Source: an uncultured Bacteroidales bacterium (lineage in GTDB: Bacteria > Bacteroidota > Bacteroidia > Bacteroidales > P3). From it: DNA of 64,000 bases. Under the pieces are notes generated by a model that saw only the letters and a list, made by a program, of their open reading frames with translations, had not been told where the DNA came from and did not search any database. The stretch covers positions 17,998-81,997 of the forward strand of contig CAMHDJ010000004.1 of the NCBI GenBank assembly GCA_946183915.1, in the 5' to 3' direction. Shown here piece after piece: positions 41,656 to 50,517 of this stretch. Made by a program: the position numbers and the translations under genes. Numbering within the stretch: position 1 is the first letter of the stretch; every line of letters begins with the position of its first letter.

Positions 41656-41688
41656 TTGATAGATAATTGTGAAAAATCAAAGTAGAGC

Positions 41689-42615
41689 ATGAAAATCAAA
41701 AAAATCCTCATTTCGCAGCCGGCACCGGCCGATTTGGAGAAGTCTCCCTACCGAAATTTGATCAGCAAACACGGCATCGACATCACCTTCTACAAATTTT
41801 TCGAGGTGGTAGGCATCTCTGCAAGCGACTTCAGAAAGACGCGTATCCATATAGGTGAATACTCAGCCATCATCTTCAACAGCAAACAGTCGATCGATCA
41901 CTTCTTCCGTATGCTCAAGGAATTGCGCGAGACGGTGGGGGAAGAGATGAAGTACTTTTGCTCCACTGAGGCCATAGCCCTTTACCTCCAGAACTACATC
42001 CAATACCGTAAACGCAAAGTCTTCTTCGGCGCCCAGTACTTCTCCGACCTCGTTGAGATCATCGGCAAGCACCGCGACGAGAAGTACCTCTTCCCGTGTT
42101 CGGACGAGAAGCAGACCGAGTACACCAAGGCGCTCGACAAGGCCAAGATCAAGTACACCAAGGCTCCGATGTACACGTCGGTGCCACGCGACCTGAGCCG
42201 TTTCAAACTCGAGGACTATGACGCCATCTGCCTCTTCTCGCCCGTTGGAGTACGCAGCCTTGTCAAGAACTTCCCCGACGTCAAAGACCGCAATATCACC
42301 ATTGCAGCCTTCGGCGCCTCGACCCACGCGGCCCTGAAGGAGAACGGCATCAAACTCACCATCGCCGCCCCAACGCAGGTGGCACCGTCCATGGCTATGG
42401 CGCTCGAGAACTACATCCTGGGCAAGCAGCAGGGCTCTGTCATCTCGCTCAAGGGCGAGAGTAAGCGTGCCCGCGGCAGCGCATCTGTGGTAGGGGTCGG
42501 CAAACGCACCAAGCCCGTCATCGCCAACAAGGAAGTCTACAAGCAGCGCATGGAGGAGAAGAAGGCCCAGGCAGCCGCCCGTCGCGCCCAGCGTGCCGCC
42601 GAGAAAGCCAAATGA
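41689..42615 (+). CDS. hemD: Uroporphyrinogen-III synthase (HemD-like)
   Basis: A 308-residue protein with two alternating alpha/beta lobes typical of HemD: KKILISQPAPADLEKSPYRN, YSAIIFNSKQSIDHFFRML, then SPVGVRSLVKNFPD and AFGASTHAALKENG. It would cyclise hydroxymethylbilane to uroporphyrinogen III. The C-terminal 55 residues are a basic low-complexity tail. Bacteroidota carry such proteins without a full heme pathway, and no other heme gene is here, so a different role is possible. Its stop overlaps rnpA as ATGA. Confidence 0.82.
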   Translation: MKIKKILISQPAPADLEKSPYRNLISKHGIDITFYKFFEVVGISASDFRKTRIHIGEYSAIIFNSKQSIDHFFRMLKELRETVGEEMKYFCSTEAIALYLQNYIQYRKRKVFFGAQYFSDLVEIIGKHRDEKYLFPCSDEKQTEYTKALDKAKIKYTKAPMYTSVPRDLSRFKLEDYDAICLFSPVGVRSLVKNFPDVKDRNITIAAFGASTHAALKENGIKLTIAAPTQVAPSMAMALENYILGKQQGSVISLKGESKRARGSASVVGVGKRTKPVIANKEVYKQRMEEKKAQAAARRAQRAAEKAK

Positions 42616-43031
42616 ACGCCCGCTTCCCCAAAGCCGAACACCTCTGCAGCCAACGCCTCATCGAGCGGCTCCACACCGAAGGCCACCGTCTGATGGTCTT
42701 CCCCTACAGCATACACTGGCGCCAGGAGGCCGACCTTCCGGTGCCGTGCCAGGTGCTCATCGTGGCCCCCAAGCGGAAGTTGCGCCATGCCGTCGACCGC
42801 AACCGCGTCAAGCGCCTCACGCGCGAGTGCTACCGACAGAACAAGCACCTGCTGATCCCGCAGCTGGCCGAGCAGGGACTGCGCGTCACGTTGTCGCTCG
42901 TCTATGTCCACAACGAGCCGCTGTCCTACGACCAGCTGCAACACAAGTTCCAAAAACTGCTGCCCCAACTGGCGGCCCAAATCCTGAGCCATGAGGACTC
43001 TCTACCGCCTGCTGAAGAGCGTCCTGAGTAA
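42612..43031 (+). CDS. rnpA: Ribonuclease P protein component
   Basis: A 139-residue basic protein. The RNA-binding signature is [20 protein letters not shown] near residues 57-76. It assists the RNase P RNA in trimming tRNA 5' leaders. It overlaps hemD by 4 bp and yidD by 41 bp, the standard rnpA-yidD arrangement; in most bacteria rpmH and dnaA lie near, but here no rpmH is present. Confidence 0.93.
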   Translation: MNARFPKAEHLCSQRLIERLHTEGHRLMVFPYSIHWRQEADLPVPCQVLIVAPKRKLRHAVDRNRVKRLTRECYRQNKHLLIPQLAEQGLRVTLSLVYVHNEPLSYDQLQHKFQKLLPQLAAQILSHEDSLPPAEERPE

Positions 43032-43233
43032 GGCCATGCTGGCCCTCATCGCCTTCTACCGGAGTTGCATCTCCCCGCTGACGCCGCCGGCTTGCCGCTA
43101 CACGCCCACCTGCTCGCAGTATGCGCAGGAGGCCATCCGCAAGTACGGCCCCTTCCGCGGCGGTTGGCTGGCCCTCAAGCGCATCTTGCGCTGCCACCCC
43201 TGGGGCGGCTCCGGCTACGATCCGGTGCCGTAA
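42991..43233 (+). CDS. yidD: Membrane protein insertion efficiency factor YidD
   Basis: An 80-residue protein with the YidD signature: [48 protein letters not shown]. It is a small amphipathic membrane-associated factor helping YidC insertion. It overlaps the end of rnpA in another frame. The last gene of the hemD-rnpA-yidD group. Confidence 0.95.
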   Translation: MRTLYRLLKSVLSKAMLALIAFYRSCISPLTPPACRYTPTCSQYAQEAIRKYGPFRGGWLALKRILRCHPWGGSGYDPVP

Positions 43234-43254
43234 ACCCCGCGCGGCAAAATAATA

Positions 43255-43286
43255 TTTGGCCATCTCGCTATTTTTGTGTACTTTTG
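43255..43286 (+). promoter_or_regulatory. Promoter of the RecQ-UvrD fusion gene
   Basis: TTTG (43255-43258), 20-bp spacer, TACTTTTG (43279-43286), 21 bp before the ATG. Confidence 0.9.
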
Positions 43287-43307
43287 CAGTCTCGAAATGA
43301 GAAATAG

Positions 43308-46300
43308 ATGATAGCCTTTATCGACACTGAAGTAAACCCACAAAGCAAGAAGGCTCAGGACTATGGTGCTGTGCGTGATGACGCTGCGGCTCTGCATACG
43401 CATAACAAGGATGAGTTCTTGGCCTTTGTTGAGCCGTGCAGTGCCATCTGCGGACATAACATCATAGGTTTTGACCTGAAGCATACTCCGATAAATGGCA
43501 ATCACATTTTCATCGACACCCTTTATCTTTCTCCGCTATTATTCCCCAACAGACCGTATCATCGGCTGGTGAAAGACGATAAACTCCAGGTGGACGAGTT
43601 CAACAATCCGGTGAACGATGCCATGAAGGCGCGAGACCTCTTCTTCGACGAAGTGGAGGCATGGAAAAGACTGCCCCAAAGTCGCAGGGTGATATACAAG
43701 GGCTTGCTATCGATAGTCTGTGAATTTAAGGGCTTCTTTACTTACATCGATGAAAATGAACCTCTCGTCACAGGACAGCCTTTGGTTTATGCCATATGTC
43801 AGGAATACGAGGGTCGTATATGTACCCATGCAAACCTCGCGGCAGTTGTGAAGCACTACCCTGTCGAACTGGCCTATGCGCTTGCTGTCATTGGTGCCGA
43901 CGATATGATGAGCATCACCCCCGCATGGGTCATGCGCAACTTCCCGAAGGTGGCCAATGTGATGAACTTCCTGCGAAACACACCTTGTGGAGAATGCACA
44001 TACTGCAAGAAACGGCAAGATGCTCACCATGGTCTGCGCGAATTCTTCGGCTACGACGACTTCCGTCTTTTCGATGGAAAGAACATGCAGCAACAGGCGG
44101 TGGAGACTGCAGTTCGTGGCGAATCCCTGCTCTGCATATTCCCAACCGGTGGGGGCAAGAGCCTGACCTTTCAGCTGCCCGCGTTGATGGCTGGCCGCAA
44201 CACCCACGGCCTCACTGTTGTTATCTCTCCCCTGCAAAGCTTGATGAAAGACCAAGTGGATAACCTCGCTGAACGTGGCATCAGCGGTGCGGTTACTATC
44301 AACGGCATGCTCGACCCCATCGAGCGGGCTGCTGCTGTGCAGCAGGTGGTCGATGGCAGTGCCGACCTGCTATACATCGCGCCGGAGATGCTGCGCAGCA
44401 AGACCATCGAGCGCCTTTTGATGGGCCGCAACGTGGTGCGTTTTGTTATTGATGAGGCCCACTGTTTCTCAGCATGGGGCCAGGATTTCCGCCCCGACTA
44501 TCTCTATATCGGCGACTTCATCCGTAACCTTCAGGAGCAAAAACAGCAGCAGCAATCAATCGCCGTCAGTTGCTTCACAGCCACTGCCAAGCAGAAGGTC
44601 ATTAGCGACATCTGTGACTATTTCCGCACGAAGCTCGGTTTGGATCTGAAAGTCTTTGCTGCCAATGCCGAACGCAAGAATCTTCGCTACTCTGTCATAC
44701 ATGTCGACACTGACGAAGAGAAGTACAACCACCTCCGCTCTCTTATTCTCGGCAGGCAATGCCCGACCATCGTTTATGTCAGTCGTAAAAAACGCACACG
44801 AGAAATCTCCGCTCACCTGTGCGCCGACGGCATTCGAGCCCTACCTTTCAATGGTGGGATGGACGCAGCCGACAAAATCCGCAACCAGGAAGCGTTCATG
44901 AATGGCGATGCACAAGTGATTGTCGCCACCTCGGCCTTTGGCATGGGAGTGGACAAGAAGGACGTGGGCTTGGTGATCCACTACGACATCAGCGATTCGC
45001 TGGAAGCCTACGTTCAGGAGGCCGGACGGGCTGGGCGCGACCCGCACATGGAAGCCGAGTGCTATGTGCTCTATTCTGACAACGACCTCGACAAACATTT
45101 CATACTTCTCAATCAGACCAAACTCTCCATCAGCGAAATCCAGCAGGTCTGGAAGGTTATAAAAGACCTCACACCCAAGCAACCCACCGTCAGTTGTTCG
45201 CCGCTTGAGATAGCTCGTCAGGCCGGTTGGAATGAAGAAGTCGAAGATATAGAAACCCGTGTCAAGTCTGCCATCGCGGCGCTGGAGAACGCCGGACTGG
45301 TGACCCGAGGCAGCAACACTCCGCACATATTCGCCACCGGCATCACCGTGGCTAATATGGACGAGGCCCGCCGTCGTCTAACTCTGTCGCCGCTTTTCGA
45401 CGAAACCACACGTGAAGAGGCTGCCCGTATCATCGGCTCGCTTATTAGCCGTCGAGCCACGAGCGATAACAATGACGAGGCCGAGAGCCGTATCGACTAT
45501 TTGGCTGATGTCCTTGGCATGTCGAAAGAAACCGTTATCCACAACGTCAACCTCATGCGGCAGGAAGGTATCCTTACCGATAGTCGCGACATGCAGGCTT
45601 GGACTGTTAAAAGCACCACCCGCCGCGAGCTGGACAATATCCTGCGGCTGGAGCAGTTCCTGCTGATGCATCTCGGTGAGGAAAGCCGGGATTTTTACTA
45701 TAAGCAGCTAAATGAAGAGGCCCATAAGTCTGGCATGGCCTTTAGCACCGTTCGCCGTATCAAGACGCTCCTCTATTTTCTTTCCTTGAAAGGCTATGTG
45801 CGCAAGGAGGAACACACCTACAGTGATAGTGTCAGCCTGCGACTCCAGGTGTCGTTGGAGAACTCGCTCAAGCGATTCGAACAGCGTGTCGGCCTGTGCC
45901 GTTTTGTGGTGGACAGGCTCTATGCGCAGAAGAACGACGGCGAAACGACACTCGTGTCCTTCTCGCTCGTCGAACTGCTCAAGCAGTACTGCGCGCAGCT
46001 CACCCTCGCCGACCCTCCCTCTACCACTGACATGGAGGAAGCCCTGCTCTACCTCAGCAAGACCGATCTGCTGAAACTTGAGGGTGGTTTTCTTGTCATC
46101 TACAACACCATGCAACTCAAACGTATGGTGAAACGGCGTTTCGAATATACAAAAGAACATTACCGTCTGCTCGACGAGTTCTATCGTCAGCGTATACAGC
46201 AGATTCACATCGTCGGCGAATATGCCAATATGATGGTTCGCGACTACGACGCCGCCCTGCAATACGTCAGCGACTACTTCATGCTCGACTACAAGGCATT

Positions 46301-47954
46301 CATCTCAAAATACTTCAAGGGAGATCGACGGACGCAGATCGGCAAGAATATTACTCCCGCTAAGTACAACAAGATTTTCGGCTCCCTCTCCGACCGACAG
46401 ATGGAGATAATCAGCGACAAAGAGTCTCGCCGCATTGTGGTCGCCGCCGGTCCGGGCAGTGGCAAAACCCGTGTGCTGGTTCACAAACTGGCGTCGCTTT
46501 TGTTGCTCGAAGACGTGAAGCATGAGCAATTGCTTATGCTCACATTTTCTCGTGCCGCCGCCACCGAGTTCAAAATCCGCCTGATGGAACTTGTAGGAAA
46601 TGCAGCTCTTTTTGTCGACATCAAAACCTTCCACTCTTTTGCCTTCGATCTGCTGGGCAAGCAGGGGTCCCTCGAGGAGGCTGACACCGTTGTCGGCCGG
46701 GCAGCCGAGATGATAGAAACGGGCGAGGTGGAAGAGACCAAGATAGCCAAGAGTGTGCTCGTTATCGATGAGGCGCAGGACATGGGCGCCGACGACTACC
46801 GTCTTGTCTCGGCGTTGATGCAGCGCAACGAGGATATCCGCGTTATTGCGGTCGGCGACGATGACCAAAATATTTATGCTTTTCGGGGAAGCAACTCGAA
46901 ATATCTGAAGGCGCTTGTCGCTGACCATGGCGCCACCTTCTACGAAATGACGACTAACTACCGCTCCGATCGTTCTATTGTGGCCTTTGCAAACCGCTTT
47001 GTGCAAAGTATCCCCGCACGCATGAAATACACTCCAATCGAGGCTGCTAGCAGGGATGATGGTGTGGTCGAAACCTTCGACAACCGACAGTTTACATTTG
47101 ATGATTTCCAGATACAAGGTTCCACAGCCATCCTCACTCGCACCAACGAGCAAGCGCTGCAAATCGCCTACCTGTTAGAGCAGCAGGGTGTCCATACCAC
47201 ACTTGCGCAGTCGGGCGTTGGCTTCCGCTTCATCAATCTTGCAGAGGTGCGCTATTTTATGAAACAGACGGGCGACGGAAGTTCAATTTCCAAGGAGCAA
47301 TGGCTCTCCGCCAAGGAGCGTACATGCGAACGATATGCCACTAGCCGCCAGTTGTCGCTTATGCACAGATTTTGGAAGCAATACGAGCACGCCAACCGTC
47401 ACTACTACCGCAGCGATCTGCGTCAGTTTCTGTTGGAGAGTGATATCGAGGACTTCCTCTCTGCCGAGGGCAGTGTTTTTGTCAGTACCATACATAAAGC
47501 CAAAGGCCGCGAGTTTGATACCGTACATCTCTTCGTCGACAATCCCGATGTCACCGACCCGGAAGACCTCCGCACAACATACGTCGGTATTACCCGTGCC
47601 CGGCACCACCTCTACAACCACATCCGTCCCATACTGCCTCAATCCGATATTGCTGTCAGTCTCGGCCTGCGCGACGTGTGGCTCGACTATTTCCGCGACC
47701 GCAAGGATTCTGTCCTCCGCCTCCGCAGCGGCGACTCGCTGCGTTACTCGAACGGCTATCTGATCTCCGCACAGGGAGAATACATAGCATCGCTTTCGAA
47801 ATCCAAACGCCAGCAGATCGATAACCTTCAAGAGAGAGGCTATGAGGTCGCCATGGCCGAGGTGTCCTATGTCCTGGCATGGCGCCCTCGCGAAGAGCCA
47901 CAGGAGGTGGCCGTTTGCCTGGCCAATCTGATTTTGAAAAAAACAAACCAATAA
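43308..47954 (+). CDS. Exonuclease-RecQ-UvrD triple fusion helicase
   Basis: A 1548-residue cytoplasmic DNA enzyme. Residues 1-115 are a DEDDh-type 3'-5' exonuclease: Asp6 and Glu8 (FIDTE), Asp56 (GHNIIGFD), then His85 and Asp90 (HRLVKD). A CxxC pair (GECTYCKK) precedes the RecQ core with Walker A GGGKS at 281-285 and DEAH at 382-385, RecA domain 2 with QEAGRAGRD, and a RecQ C-terminal region. From about 1025 an SF1 UvrD/Rep helicase follows: GPGSGKT at 1048-1054, DEAQD at 1154, DDDQNIYAFRG, HKAKGREFD at 1396, and VGITRARHHLYNH. All key residues are intact. It probably processes recombination or stalled-fork intermediates; defence against foreign DNA is also possible. Base composition is slightly less GC-rich than its neighbours. 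Confidence 0.93.
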   Translation: MIAFIDTEVNPQSKKAQDYGAVRDDAAALHTHNKDEFLAFVEPCSAICGHNIIGFDLKHTPINGNHIFIDTLYLSPLLFPNRPYHRLVKDDKLQVDEFNNPVNDAMKARDLFFDEVEAWKRLPQSRRVIYKGLLSIVCEFKGFFTYIDENEPLVTGQPLVYAICQEYEGRICTHANLAAVVKHYPVELAYALAVIGADDMMSITPAWVMRNFPKVANVMNFLRNTPCGECTYCKKRQDAHHGLREFFGYDDFRLFDGKNMQQQAVETAVRGESLLCIFPTGGGKSLTFQLPALMAGRNTHGLTVVISPLQSLMKDQVDNLAERGISGAVTINGMLDPIERAAAVQQVVDGSADLLYIAPEMLRSKTIERLLMGRNVVRFVIDEAHCFSAWGQDFRPDYLYIGDFIRNLQEQKQQQQSIAVSCFTATAKQKVISDICDYFRTKLGLDLKVFAANAERKNLRYSVIHVDTDEEKYNHLRSLILGRQCPTIVYVSRKKRTREISAHLCADGIRALPFNGGMDAADKIRNQEAFMNGDAQVIVATSAFGMGVDKKDVGLVIHYDISDSLEAYVQEAGRAGRDPHMEAECYVLYSDNDLDKHFILLNQTKLSISEIQQVWKVIKDLTPKQPTVSCSPLEIARQAGWNEEVEDIETRVKSAIAALENAGLVTRGSNTPHIFATGITVANMDEARRRLTLSPLFDETTREEAARIIGSLISRRATSDNNDEAESRIDYLADVLGMSKETVIHNVNLMRQEGILTDSRDMQAWTVKSTTRRELDNILRLEQFLLMHLGEESRDFYYKQLNEEAHKSGMAFSTVRRIKTLLYFLSLKGYVRKEEHTYSDSVSLRLQVSLENSLKRFEQRVGLCRFVVDRLYAQKNDGETTLVSFSLVELLKQYCAQLTLADPPSTTDMEEALLYLSKTDLLKLEGGFLVIYNTMQLKRMVKRRFEYTKEHYRLLDEFYRQRIQQIHIVGEYANMMVRDYDAALQYVSDYFMLDYKAFISKYFKGDRRTQIGKNITPAKYNKIFGSLSDRQMEIISDKESRRIVVAAGPGSGKTRVLVHKLASLLLLEDVKHEQLLMLTFSRAAATEFKIRLMELVGNAALFVDIKTFHSFAFDLLGKQGSLEEADTVVGRAAEMIETGEVEETKIAKSVLVIDEAQDMGADDYRLVSALMQRNEDIRVIAVGDDDQNIYAFRGSNSKYLKALVADHGATFYEMTTNYRSDRSIVAFANRFVQSIPARMKYTPIEAASRDDGVVETFDNRQFTFDDFQIQGSTAILTRTNEQALQIAYLLEQQGVHTTLAQSGVGFRFINLAEVRYFMKQTGDGSSISKEQWLSAKERTCERYATSRQLSLMHRFWKQYEHANRHYYRSDLRQFLLESDIEDFLSAEGSVFVSTIHKAKGREFDTVHLFVDNPDVTDPEDLRTTYVGITRARHHLYNHIRPILPQSDIAVSLGLRDVWLDYFRDRKDSVLRLRSGDSLRYSNGYLISAQGEYIASLSKSKRQQIDNLQERGYEVAMAEVSYVLAWRPREEPQEVAVCLANLILKKTNQ

Positions 47955-47962
47955 AACGATAT

Positions 47963-49426
47963 ATGAAACAACAGAACGACATCCTGAAAGGGCTCCGGCC
48001 GGCGCGTGTGTGGCACTGGTTCGGGGAGATCATGCAGATTCCGCGCCCGTCGAAGCACGAGGAGCGCATCAGCGCCTGGCTCGTGCAGTGGGGCAAAGAC
48101 CACGGCTTCGAGACCAAGAGCGACAAGCTCGGCAACGTCCTCATCCGCAAGCCCGCCGCCAAGGGCTACGAGAAGAGCCCCATGGTGGCCTTGCAGGCCC
48201 ACATGGACATGGTGTGCGAGAAGAACAGCGACAAGAAGTTCGACTTCATGACCGACGCCATCCAGCCGGTGCTCGACGGCGAGTGGCTCACGGCCGACGG
48301 CACCACCCTGGGTGCCGACGACGGCATCGGCGTGGCCACCATCCTGGCCATCCTCGAGGACAAGACCCTCAAGCATCCGGCCCTCGAGGCCCTCTTCACC
48401 GTCGACGAGGAGACCGGCCTCACCGGCGCCAACGGCCTCAGCAAGAAGTGGCTGCAGAGCGAGATCCTCCTCAACTTCGACGACGAGGACGAGGGCGAGT
48501 ACTGCATCGGCTGTGCCGGCGGCATCGACACCACCGTCGAGCTCGACTACAAGATAGTGACCGCCCCGCGCGGCTACCAGGCTTTCCGCCTGCGCGTTTT
48601 CGGCCTCAAGGGCGGCCATAGCGGCGACGACATCAACCGCGGCCGTGGCTGCGCCAACAAGCTCCTCAACCGCCTCCTCTGGAACGGCACCTACCACCAC
48701 TCCATGCGCATGGCCTCCATCGACGGCGGCAACCTGCGCAACGCCATCGCCCGCGAGGCCGAGGCTGTCGTGGCTGTGCCCGAGGCCGAGGTGCGCGCCT
48801 TCAAGACCATGGTGACCCGCATGGGCAAGGCCATGCAGTTCGAGTTCCGCACCACCGAGCCCGACATGAAGGTGTCGCTCCACACCGTCGATATGCCCCG
48901 CCAGGTGATCGACGCCGACACCCAGACCAAGCTCGTCAACGTGCTCTACGCCTGCGCCCACGGCGTGCTGGCCATGAGCCGCGAGATCGACAACTTCGTC
49001 GAGACCTCCACCAACCTGGCCAGCGTCAAGATGCGCGACGGTGTGATCCACATCGCCACCTCGCAGCGCAGCAGCGTGGAGAGCGCCAAGCTGGCCGCCG
49101 CCCAGAAGATCGAGGCCACCTTCCGCCTCATCGGGGCCCGCGTGAGCCACAGCGACGGCTATCCCGGCTGGACGCCCAACCCCGACAGCCGCGTGCTGAA
49201 GGTGGGCGTCGACGTGTACCGCAAGATGTACGGCCGCGAGCCCGTGGTGCGTGCCATCCATGCCGGCCTCGAGTGCGGCCTCATCGGCGAGAAGTACCCC
49301 CAGATGGACATGATCTCCTACGGCCCCACACTGCGTGGCGTCCACAGCCCCGACGAGCGCATCGAGATCAAGACCGTCGAGATGTTCTGGAACCAGACCC
49401 TCGAGATCCTCCGCCGCCTGAAGTAA
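47963..49426 (+). CDS. pepD: Aminoacyl-histidine dipeptidase (M20 family)
   Basis: A 487-residue di-zinc peptidase. Metal-site motifs are MVALQAHMDMVCEK, TTLGADDGIGVA and DEETGLTGANGL; the lid domain has GGHSGDDINRGRG; the C-terminal zinc ligand region is AIHAGLECGLIG. It cleaves Xaa-His and related dipeptides inside the cell. Start 47963 (MKQQNDILKGLRPARVW) matches the family; 8 bp after the helicase stop. A large terminator follows. Confidence 0.95.
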   Translation: MKQQNDILKGLRPARVWHWFGEIMQIPRPSKHEERISAWLVQWGKDHGFETKSDKLGNVLIRKPAAKGYEKSPMVALQAHMDMVCEKNSDKKFDFMTDAIQPVLDGEWLTADGTTLGADDGIGVATILAILEDKTLKHPALEALFTVDEETGLTGANGLSKKWLQSEILLNFDDEDEGEYCIGCAGGIDTTVELDYKIVTAPRGYQAFRLRVFGLKGGHSGDDINRGRGCANKLLNRLLWNGTYHHSMRMASIDGGNLRNAIAREAEAVVAVPEAEVRAFKTMVTRMGKAMQFEFRTTEPDMKVSLHTVDMPRQVIDADTQTKLVNVLYACAHGVLAMSREIDNFVETSTNLASVKMRDGVIHIATSQRSSVESAKLAAAQKIEATFRLIGARVSHSDGYPGWTPNPDSRVLKVGVDVYRKMYGREPVVRAIHAGLECGLIGEKYPQMDMISYGPTLRGVHSPDERIEIKTVEMFWNQTLEILRRLK

Positions 49427-49439
49427 CGCAAGCGGCCGC

Positions 49440-49520
49440 GGGTAGCGAACGGCGCCGATGGCGGGTGGACCCTCTCCCCGAGGGTCCCCTGCCATCGGAC
49501 ATTCGCTACCCATTTTTTTT
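49440..49520 (+). terminator. Large nested terminator after pepD
   Basis: GGGTAGCGAA (49440-49449) pairs with TTCGCTACCC (49502-49511). An inner stem pairs GATGGCGGG and GGACCCT with their inverses. Eight T residues follow. Confidence 0.9.
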
Positions 49521-49530
49521 GCCTCTCGAC

Positions 49531-49730
49531 CCCCCTGAAACCCTGTCTGCTCCCTGATGGCTCCGTGATGACTCCCTGATGACTCTCTTAAAACCAGGGC
49601 AAAATCCTTGCCCTGTCAGCGTTTTGCGAGTTTTCCAGCATGGTTGACACACTTTCGGAAGGTCAAACATCTCGTACTGAATGTTTTGAATGTGCAAATT
49701 AGATCGTGCACGATCTAATTTTTTAACCTA
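49531..49730 (+). repeat. Composite intergenic element, copy 2
   Basis: Near-identical to copies at 7072 and 57552. GATG words are at 49556, 49567 and 49578; then the CAGGGCAA/TTGCCCTG hairpin; the conserved GCGTTTTGCGAGTTTTCCAG; and the perfect 26-bp palindrome at 49696-49721 followed by T residues. It shares an extra upstream part (ACCCTGTCTGCTCCCTGATG) with copy 3. It fills the gap between pepD and cutC. Confidence 0.92.
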
Positions 49731-49821
49731 AATTTACTTAAAACACACTGCAGAGGGCTAGCCCCCTGTCGGCTCGATGGGATTTTTTTCATCGGATGGT
49801 GTCCACGTCTGGAAAATTGTG

Positions 49822-49829
49822 TATTTTTG
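49822..49829 (+). promoter_or_regulatory. Promoter -7 box (TATTTTTG) for cutC
   Basis: TATTTTTGCA ends only 4 bp before the ATG at 49834, so transcription would start at or next to the start codon. Confidence 0.7.
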
Positions 49830-49833
49830 CACC

Positions 49834-50517
49834 ATGATACAAGTGGAGATATGTACCCCCTCGAGGGGCTCGGCCGAGGCGGCCAAGGCTGGTGGGGCTC
49901 AGCGCGTTGAGCTCTGCCGCGACCTCGCGTGCGGCGGCTTGACGCCGAGCGACGAGGACATTGATTATTGCGTTCGCGTGCTGGGTCTGCGTACCCATGT
50001 GCTGGTGCGTCCGCGCCCGGGCGACTTCTGCTATTCGGAGGCCGAGGTGGCGGAGGTGATGGCCACCATCGACCGCTGCCGCCAGCTTGGGGCCGCCGCC
50101 GTGGTGGTAGGCTTCCTGGACCGCGCGGGACGCGTCGACGTGGCGCTGACGCGGCGGGCCGTGCAGCGGGCCGAGGGCATGGAGGTGACCTTCCACCGCG
50201 CCTTCGACGAGGCCCGGCAGGATCCGCTGGAAGCTTTGCAAGCCATCGCCGACTGCGGTTGCCACCGGCTGCTCACCAGCGGCCAGGCCCCCACGGCCAT
50301 GGAGGGCGCCGCGGTCATCCGCCGGCTGGTGGAGGCCGGCGGGCCGGTCAAGATACTGGCCGGCAGCGGCGTGACGCCGCAGAACGTGCGCCGGCTGATC
50401 GAACAGACGGGGGTGGGTGAGGTGCACGGCTCGTGCAAGACCACCCTCCCCGACGGCACGGTGCAGACCGACGCCGTGCAGGTGAGACAACTGATTGATA
50501 TTACATCCCAGATATGA
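49834..50517 (+). CDS. cutC: Copper homeostasis protein CutC family
   Basis: A 227-residue TIM-barrel protein: VEICTPSRGSAEAAKAGGAQ, RVELCRDLACGGLTPS, VRPRPGDFCYSEAEV, TFHRAFDEARQDP, LTSGQAPTAMEGA, ILAGSGVTPQN. CutC was linked to copper tolerance in E. coli, but its catalytic role remains unclear. The start at 49834 gives the conserved N-terminus; an earlier in-frame ATG at 49777 lies upstream of the promoter. It overlaps the transglutaminase gene by 4 bp. Confidence 0.93.
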   Translation: MIQVEICTPSRGSAEAAKAGGAQRVELCRDLACGGLTPSDEDIDYCVRVLGLRTHVLVRPRPGDFCYSEAEVAEVMATIDRCRQLGAAAVVVGFLDRAGRVDVALTRRAVQRAEGMEVTFHRAFDEARQDPLEALQAIADCGCHRLLTSGQAPTAMEGAAVIRRLVEAGGPVKILAGSGVTPQNVRRLIEQTGVGEVHGSCKTTLPDGTVQTDAVQVRQLIDITSQI

